Source of the DNA: Chryseobacterium gleum
Lineage (GTDB): Bacteria; Bacteroidota; Bacteroidia; Flavobacteriales_D; Sanyastnellaceae
Length of the DNA stretch: 52,676 bases
NCBI GenBank assembly: GCA_945874695.1
Contig: CAMCHP010000012.1
Span: 1-52,676, forward strand
Reading direction: 5' to 3'
Shown: one piece after another, positions 48,555-52,676 of the stretch
Numbering within the stretch: position 1 is the stretch's first letter
Layout: each line of letters opens with the position of its first letter
The notes under the pieces: generated by a model
What the model saw: only the letters and a program-made list of their open reading frames with translations
The model's database searches: none
Told to the model about the DNA's origin: nothing
Made by a program: the position numbers and the translations under genes

Positions 48555-48893
48555 ATGGAAAATCCATTTTCGCAAATCAATCAACGGTTGAGCAACCTCG
48601 AACAGCTCATTTCTGAACTTGCTGAACAGAGCAAACAGGCCGCCACCAATGAGAGCAACGACTTTCTAACCATTGAAGAGGCTGGAGAACTTTTGCACTT
48701 GTCAAAGGCCACCATTTACAGTAAGTGCAGCCTCAGAGAACTACCCTACATGAAACGAGGGAAACGGCTTTTCTTCAGCCGTGAAGAACTACTGGCCTAC
48801 CTGAAGACCGGACGAAAGAGAACCCTCGATGAGATTCAAGCGGATGCCGCTGGCAACCTCATCAAAAAAGAAGGAGGGCAGCGCAATGATTAA
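48555..48893 (+). CDS. Helix-turn-helix excisionase-like protein
   Basis: A 112-residue protein. An N-terminal coiled coil (QINQRLSNLEQLISELAEQS) is followed by a winged-helix excisionase/MerR-type DNA-binding domain: DFLTIEEAGELLHLSKATIY, SKCSLRELPYMKRGKRLFFS and REELLAYLKTGRK. This layout is standard for the small HTH proteins of Bacteroidota integrative elements that act as recombination directionality factors or regulators. The ATG at 48555 replaces a longer GTG frame. The end overlaps the start of the ATPase gene by 8 bases. Confidence 0.85.
   Translation: MENPFSQINQRLSNLEQLISELAEQSKQAATNESNDFLTIEEAGELLHLSKATIYSKCSLRELPYMKRGKRLFFSREELLAYLKTGRKRTLDEIQADAAGNLIKKEGGQRND
48876..48881 (+). 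promoter_or_regulatory. Unusually strong Shine-Dalgarno before the replication ATPase
   Basis: The sequence AAGGAGGG falls around 48871-48879, some 7-10 bases before the ATG at 48886. Almost no other gene in the window has an SD of this quality, so it supports the internal ATG as the start. Confidence 0.55.
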
Positions 48894-50025
48894 CAGCAGC
48901 CACCCCCCTGAAGAGCAGCATAAAGATACGGATATTTCACCAAAGGAGCTTCTGAACAATGTGAGCAACCTTGCAAACGGCCACCGCGAAGAGCTGAGGA
49001 TAAAACTCGAAGGGCTGGAAGTAAAAGCGAGCGACGAGATACGACCACCGGAAACAGCTTGGATTCAAGATATAGAAGGAAGAGAGGCCGTAATTCTAGG
49101 CACGCTGGGCAATTTTTCAATGATTATAGGCAAAGCGAAAAGCCGAAAATCTTTCTTTCTAAACATAGCCGTTTCAGCAGTTCTCAGCGATGACAAGCTA
49201 ATGAACCAATTCAAAGGATGCCTACCCGCTGGGAAAAACATAGTTCTCTATTTCGACACCGAGCAAAGCAAATACCACGTTCAAAAGGCATTGCAACGCA
49301 TTTGCAGACAGATACACGTTGAAGAGCCTAAGAGCCTCAAAGTATTTGGACTTCGCAGCGAACCACCATCTGAGCGTTTGCAGCTGATCGAATACGCGAT
49401 CACAAGCACCGAGAACTTAGGTTTCGTAGTAATTGACGGAATAAAAGACCTCATCACTTCGATAAACGACGAAGCCGAGGCCACAATGATCGCAAGCAAA
49501 CTTTTGAAATGGACTGAAGAACAAAACATTCACATTGTTACAGTTCTTCACCAGAATAAAGGCGACAATAATGCACGCGGCCACATTGGTACAGAGTTGG
49601 TGAACAAGGCTGAAACGGTATTGTCAGTTTCAAAACACGAAAAAGACAAGGAAATTTCAACGGTTGAGGCCGAGCAATGCCGCAACCGAGAACCTGAACC
49701 GTTTGCATTTCGAATAGTGAATGAATTACCCGCACTCATTGAAGATTTCGAGTTCAAGCAAATCACAAGCCGCGAGAAAACCGCCTTGCAGGAATTACCC
49801 ACATACAGACAGCGCACAATTTTGCACACCGTTTTCTCAAAGAACGAAAGCTATATGTACGGCGAACTGGTTCGGCAAATCAAACTAACCGCTGAACATG
49901 AAATAGGCGAAAAGTTTGGAGAGAACCGCGTGAAACATTTCATAACGCATTGCAAGAATGAGGGCTGGATATTGCAGCAAGGCGAGAAAAAAGCGTACAC
50001 CCTTGCATCAATAGTTAACGAGTAG
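48886..50025 (+). CDS. RepA-like AAA ATPase (putative replicative helicase)
   Basis: A 379-residue RecA-fold ATPase. The variant Walker A, MIIGKAKSRKSFFLN at about residue 75, and Walker B-like GFVVIDGIKDLI are typical of the RepA/AAA_25-type ATPases of plasmids and Bacteroidota elements. VLYFDTEQSKYHVQKALQRI and IVTVLHQNKGDNNARGHIGT fit the sensor and Arg-finger regions. A C-terminal winged-helix-like part follows (IGEKFGENRVKHFITHCKNE). It likely unwinds the element's origin. It overlaps the HTH gene and is followed by a palindrome-rich spacer before the primase-like gene. Confidence 0.82.
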   Translation: MINSSHPPEEQHKDTDISPKELLNNVSNLANGHREELRIKLEGLEVKASDEIRPPETAWIQDIEGREAVILGTLGNFSMIIGKAKSRKSFFLNIAVSAVLSDDKLMNQFKGCLPAGKNIVLYFDTEQSKYHVQKALQRICRQIHVEEPKSLKVFGLRSEPPSERLQLIEYAITSTENLGFVVIDGIKDLITSINDEAEATMIASKLLKWTEEQNIHIVTVLHQNKGDNNARGHIGTELVNKAETVLSVSKHEKDKEISTVEAEQCRNREPEPFAFRIVNELPALIEDFEFKQITSREKTALQELPTYRQRTILHTVFSKNESYMYGELVRQIKLTAEHEIGEKFGENRVKHFITHCKNEGWILQQGEKKAYTLASIVNE

Positions 50026-50123
50026 ATGACGGTTTAGTTTAGGGCGTACTATACGCCCTTAAACCGTAAACCGATACTCATTCACAGTTTACTAAACTAG
50101 TTTAACCCATTAAACTGAAAGCA
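50026..50123. other. Origin-like palindrome cluster
   Basis: A 98-base AT-rich spacer with nested palindromes. One is a long hairpin at 50029-50067: ACGGTTTA pairs with TAAACCGT and AGGGCGTA with TACGCCCT, with a GTTT bulge. Then come AGTTTACTAAACT (50086-50098), AAACTAGTTT (50094-50103) and an outer CAGTTTA/TAAACTG (50085-50117). It lies between the ATPase and primase genes. A single-strand or double-strand replication origin, or a regulatory site, would fit. Confidence 0.55.
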
Positions 50124-51122
50124 ATGAATTTTCGTTTCAACTTAGAGCAAGGCAGCAAAAAGCACCATTGCCCCGGATGCGGAAAGAAACGTTTCGTCCG
50201 GTACGTTAACAGCTCCACAGGTGAATATTTGCAGGAGCAATTTGGACGCTGCGACAGGGAGGCAAACTGCGGCTACCACCTGAAGCCCGAAAAAGACATT
50301 GAACCCTCACAGACGTACAAACCTCATCCGGTAGCGAAAGATGTTTTCTACCCCGCTGAAGTATTGACAGCCACGCGGCTGAACTTCATGCAGAACACCT
50401 TTCTGGAGAACCTGACCACGCGCATACCGTACCCATTGCCACCAGATGAGGTTCGAGAGGTTGCAACGATGTACCAAACGGGTAGCATAACGAGGCCGGG
50501 CTTCATGCAGGGAGCAGTTACTTTTCCTTTCATAGACGAACGAGGCCGCGTTCACGCTATCCAAGTGAAGCAATTCGACGAAAGCAACCATACAACCAAA
50601 ACAAACGCGGTTCACGCAATGATTAAGCACCGGATGAAGACCACCGGGCAACCAATACCGAACTGGCTTCAGGAATATGAAAAGCAGGAACGAATATTTC
50701 GATGCCTATTCGGAGCGCACTTGCTAAAGCAATACCCCAGAAACCCGGTTGCAATAGTTGAAGCCCCGAAAACCGCGTTCATTGCCTCGCTCTATTTTGG
50801 AAGCCCTGAAGCTTCAGAAAAGAACTTTCTTTGGCTGGCAGCTTACAATCTGAGCAGCCTGAAGCCTTACAAGTGCAGACCGCTGGCAGGGCGCAAAGTT
50901 GTGCTATTTCCTGACCTTTCAGAAGACGGGTTCGCGTTCAAGAAATGGAGCTCAGACGCTGCAAACCTCAACCAAAAAATACCAGATGCCTCGTTCTACG
51001 TTTCTGACTTGCTCGAACGCAAGGCAACCACCGCGATGAGGTTGAAGAGTGCAGACCTTGCAGACTACCTTTGTGAGATGAACTGGAAGCTCTTTCGAAG
51101 CACCAATTCGAACCAGAGATAA
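50124..51122 (+). CDS. DUF6371-like zinc-finger/primase-like replication protein
   Basis: A 332-residue protein. The N-terminal zinc finger uses CPGCGKKRF and a second Cys pair in FGRCDREANCGYH, as in CHC2-type primase fingers. The middle domain recognises PGFMQGAVTFPFIDERGRVH. A toprim-like fold follows: NPVAIVEAPKTAFIASLYFG supplies the first acidic residue and RKVVLFPDLSEDGFAFKKW the second acidic cluster. Such DUF6371-type proteins accompany RepA-like ATPases on Bacteroidota elements. It probably primes or assists replication from the adjacent palindrome cluster. Confidence 0.8.
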   Translation: MNFRFNLEQGSKKHHCPGCGKKRFVRYVNSSTGEYLQEQFGRCDREANCGYHLKPEKDIEPSQTYKPHPVAKDVFYPAEVLTATRLNFMQNTFLENLTTRIPYPLPPDEVREVATMYQTGSITRPGFMQGAVTFPFIDERGRVHAIQVKQFDESNHTTKTNAVHAMIKHRMKTTGQPIPNWLQEYEKQERIFRCLFGAHLLKQYPRNPVAIVEAPKTAFIASLYFGSPEASEKNFLWLAAYNLSSLKPYKCRPLAGRKVVLFPDLSEDGFAFKKWSSDAANLNQKIPDASFYVSDLLERKATTAMRLKSADLADYLCEMNWKLFRSTNSNQR

Positions 51123-51291
51123 ACCGAACGAGCTCCACAAAAAACACCTCGAAAAATTCACGCGCGATTTTTTTTGAGAGTAGCACCGATGTACCACATA
51201 GAGCGACGACCAAAGATCGACCCCTACCCCCCTGTCAAGTTACTTCAATCACAACGACCAAACAGGCTGAACAGGCCGCTAAGTCTGGTTT

Positions 51292-51313
51292 ATCGGGCAA
51301 ATATCGGGCAAAT
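51292..51313 (+). repeat. Two tandem ATCGGGCAAAT repeats near the attR side
   Basis: A perfect 11-bp tandem duplication. It shares the GCAAAT core and 11-base period with the GTATGCAAAT iterons at the other end of the element, as expected for integrase arm sites. Confidence 0.65.
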
Positions 51314-51314
51314 G

Positions 51315-51351
51315 AAAAAGGGCTTCAAACGGTTAAACGTCTGAAACCCTT
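51315..51351 (-). terminator. Terminator of the tRNA-Asn gene supplied by the element
   Basis: On the minus strand AAGGGTTTCAGACG pairs over 14 positions (two wobbles) with CGTTTGAAGCCCTT around TTTAAC and runs into five T, just 3' of the tRNA and inside the element boundary. Confidence 0.85.
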
Positions 51352-51355
51352 GTGC

Positions 51356-51404
51356 TTCTAAGCTCCCCCGGTTGGACTTGAACCAACGACCCTCTGATTA
51401 ACAG
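51356..51404. other. attR-side copy of the 49-bp attachment repeat
   Basis: It forms the 3' half of the intact tRNA-Asn gene. It ends exactly at the edge of the anticodon loop (51404) and is identical to 46528-46576. Confidence 0.92.
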
Positions 51405-51436
51405 TCAGATGCTCTAACCGGCTGAGCTACAGGGGA
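51363..51436 (-). tRNA. tRNA-Asn (anticodon GTT)
   Basis: A 74-base cloverleaf on the minus strand. The acceptor TCCCCTG pairs with CGGGGGA (one wobble). It has D stem GCTC/GAGC, anticodon stem TCTGA/TCAGA with loop CTGTTAA (GTT at 51400-51402), T arm GTTGG-TTCAAGT-CCAAC and discriminator G. CCA is not encoded. The 3' half is contributed by the inserted element and restores an intact gene. Confidence 0.97.
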
Positions 51437-51495
51437 ATCTAATACCCGTTTTCGAAACGGGTTGCAATATTACACCAAACTTCGGTACAAAGCAA

Positions 51496-51503
51496 TATCT
51501 TTG
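51496..51503 (+). promoter_or_regulatory. Putative -7 promoter box for the PfkB kinase gene
   Basis: TATCTTTG matches TAnnTTTG, 14 bases before the ATG at 51518. Confidence 0.5.
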
Positions 51504-51517
51504 CAGAAATTTTTATC

Positions 51518-52444
51518 ATGAGTTTGCTTGCAGTTGGCACTGTTGCCTTTGACTCCATTGAAACCCCATTCGGGAAAATAGACCGTGTAGTTGGCGGTGC
51601 AGCCACCTACATCACATTGGCTGCCAGTTATTTCGTTAAAGAATCACACCTTATTTCGGTGGTCGGTGACGACTTCCCTGCTGACTTCTTGCAGCAAATG
51701 AAAGATCGCGGAATTCATCAAGATGGATTGCAAATCAAAGCCGGCGAGAAGTCATTCTTTTGGTCAGGTCGCTACCATTATGACCTCAATTCACGCGACA
51801 CACTCATCACCGACCTCAATGTTTTGGCCGATTTTAAACCCGTTGTGCCCGAAACATGCAAAGAAGCGCCTTTCGTGATGCTCGGTAACCTCGACCCCAC
51901 CGTGCAACTTTCTGTACTCGAACAACTCGAAGCACGTCCGAAACTCATCGTGCTCGACACCATGAATTTCTGGATGAACATGGCAATGGAGCCGCTCGCG
52001 AAAATCATAGCAAAAGTCGACGTCTTGACCATCAACGACGAAGAGGCACGGCAGCTTACCAATGAGTATTCACTCGTTAAGGCCGCGCAAAAAATCCTCG
52101 AAATGGGCCCAAAATACCTCATCATCAAAAAAGGAGAGCACGGTGCGCTCCTCTTCGATCATGAGCAGGTGTTTTTCGCGCCTGCGTTGCCCCTCGAAGA
52201 CGTGGTCGACCCAACCGGTGCCGGAGACACATTCGCAGGTGGTTTCATCGGTTATCTTGCCCGCACAGGTAATATTACCTTTCAAAACATGAAGCGCGCG
52301 GTCATCATCGGCTCGGCCATGGCTTCATTTACCTGCGAGGCGTTTGGGCCTGAACGTTTGCTTAACCTCACGAACGATGAAATCGATGCCCGTATTCAAC
52401 GGTTTGTTGAGTTGGTCGATTTCGATATTCTACTCGTAGATTAA
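51518..52444 (+). CDS. PfkB-family sugar/nucleoside kinase
   Basis: A 308-residue ribokinase-fold enzyme. The N-terminal VGTVAFDSIETPFGKIDRVV followed by GGAATYITLAASYF is the substrate-binding glycine motif, and VDPTGAGDTFAGGFIGYLAR near residue 231 holds the catalytic Asp and anion hole (PfkB signature 2). LIVLDTMNFWMNMAMEPLAK and LTINDEEARQLTNEYSLVKA are typical of the adenosine-kinase-like branch seen in Bacteroidota, so the substrate may be a nucleoside or small sugar; it cannot be fixed from sequence. The last 10 codons are duplicated imperfectly just downstream. Confidence 0.92.
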   Translation: MSLLAVGTVAFDSIETPFGKIDRVVGGAATYITLAASYFVKESHLISVVGDDFPADFLQQMKDRGIHQDGLQIKAGEKSFFWSGRYHYDLNSRDTLITDLNVLADFKPVVPETCKEAPFVMLGNLDPTVQLSVLEQLEARPKLIVLDTMNFWMNMAMEPLAKIIAKVDVLTINDEEARQLTNEYSLVKAAQKILEMGPKYLIIKKGEHGALLFDHEQVFFAPALPLEDVVDPTGAGDTFAGGFIGYLARTGNITFQNMKRAVIIGSAMASFTCEAFGPERLLNLTNDEIDARIQRFVELVDFDILLVD

Positions 52445-52539
52445 GATCGGTTGTCGCTGCCGCTGGCAGTACATACCGGGAATAAGTCGATTTCGAAATC
52501 CTACTCGTAGATTAAGGTCGATCAGATCGGTTGTCGCTG
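52415..52539 (+). repeat. Imperfect duplication of the kinase gene's 3' end
   Basis: 52415-52459 (the last codons, the stop and ATCGGTTGTCGCTG) recurs at 52486-52539 with a few substitutions and a 9-base insertion. The two copies are separated by 26 bases. The second runs into eight T and then a REP-like palindrome. Confidence 0.8.
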
Positions 52540-52544
52540 TTTTT

Positions 52545-52566
52545 TTTCTGCCTAACGGCAGGATGG
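52545..52566 (+). repeat. REP-like palindrome, copy 15 (intergenic)
   Basis: TTTTTTCTGCCTAACGGCAG followed by GATGGG: stem CTGCC/GGCAG with loop TAAC, between the kinase stop and the convergent partial gene. The stem again differs from other copies by paired changes. Confidence 0.8.
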
Positions 52567-52577
52567 GTGTGTGGTAA

Positions 52578-52676
52578 TTACAGCAGGTTGATGCGGTCTC
52601 CCAGGGCGTCTTTGTAAGAACCCCCAATTGGAATTTCCTTGTCGGTATCATCCATCAGCAAACCATTGGCTCCAAT
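52578..52676 (-). CDS. C-terminal fragment of a LytTR-type DNA-binding protein (gene runs off the right edge)
   Basis: The minus strand reads 32 codons to a stop at 52578, ending KEIPIGGSYKDALGDRINLL. The pattern IPIGxSYK...L...L is the usual end of a LytTR DNA-binding domain, as in LytR/AlgR-type response regulators of Bacteroidota. The fragment is too short to tell whether a receiver domain precedes it. It converges on the PfkB kinase gene, with a REP-like palindrome between. Confidence 0.6.
   Translation of the reverse strand: MGANGLLMDDTDKEIPIGGSYKDALGDRINLL

Larger units (their letters stand above)
46528..51404 (+). mobile_element. 4.9-kb integrated element in tRNA-Asn (integrase, HTH, replication ATPase, primase-like)
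   Basis: The element is bounded by a perfect 49-bp direct repeat (46528-46576 and 51356-51404) that covers the 3' half of tRNA-Asn from the anticodon loop outward, the classic tyrosine-integrase target. Contents in order: integrase, an RteC-like small protein, an HTH/excisionase-like protein, a RepA-like ATPase, an origin-like palindrome cluster and a primase-like protein, all on the plus strand. No relaxase, coupling protein, capsid or resistance gene is visible. It probably excises as a circular, plasmid-like or satellite element. Confidence 0.88.

Overview
The window is chromosomal DNA of a Bacteroidota bacterium, most likely a Flavobacteriales-type marine or freshwater lineage. The evidence is several type IX secretion (T9SS) features (a SprE/PorW lipoprotein and type A and type B C-terminal sorting domains), promoter boxes of the TAnnTTTG type, almost no Shine-Dalgarno sites, and families largely confined to the phylum (DUF3098, DUF4270, DUF4837, the short GT5 protein beside panC). 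Species cannot be named from sequence reading alone.

Layout. 1-922: 5' part of lepA on the minus strand. 1058-7739, plus: ECF sigma factor, a translationally coupled membrane protein carrying PKD and T9SS-type domains, a 1178-residue T9SS cargo, and radA. 7770-10605, minus: rsmI, a hypothetical, an MmcQ/YjbR protein and an LD-carboxypeptidase. 10668-15332, plus: metG, slyD-like FKBP, ftsX, DUF3098 and uppP. 15400-17832, minus: M1 peptidase with type A sorting domain. 17997-18714: GxxExxY nuclease-like gene followed by an 88-bp tandem hairpin repeat. 18732-22161, minus: DUF4837, lytic transglycosylase, a 57-residue tatA and panC. 22272-29002, plus: short GT5 protein, DUF4270, glmS, two envelope proteins and a cyclase-family protein. 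28959-39269, minus: sensor kinase, then a long same-strand run sprE, bactofilin, atpZ, an AtpI-like gene and atpBEFHAG. 39375-46288, plus: M23 peptidase and a four-gene overlapping operon (transglutaminase-7TM, ATP-grasp ligase, TPR protein, outer-membrane barrel). 46290-51436: tRNA-Asn remnants, a 4.9-kb integrated element and the intact tRNA-Asn gene. 51518-52676: PfkB kinase and the 3' end of a LytTR-type gene.

Three things stand out. (1) A family of at least 15 short palindromes (CATC, 4-5 bp stem, loop GTTA or a variant, A-rich tail) is scattered through the chromosomal part. Its stems vary by compensating base changes, and many copies lie inside genes and are translated; it looks like a REP-type element. 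(2) The four genes at 40367-46288 overlap by 4 bp each and would link periplasmic transglutaminase chemistry, glutamate-ligase-like chemistry, a TPR scaffold and an outer-membrane barrel; I do not recognise this combination as a described system. (3) A compact element in tRNA-Asn carries an integrase, a replication ATPase and a primase-like protein. It has 11-bp-spaced repeats near both ends and an origin-like palindrome cluster, but no visible mobilisation or capsid genes.

The remaining genes are mostly housekeeping: translation, cell division and peptidoglycan, ATP synthesis, CoA and amino-sugar synthesis, DNA repair and envelope assembly.
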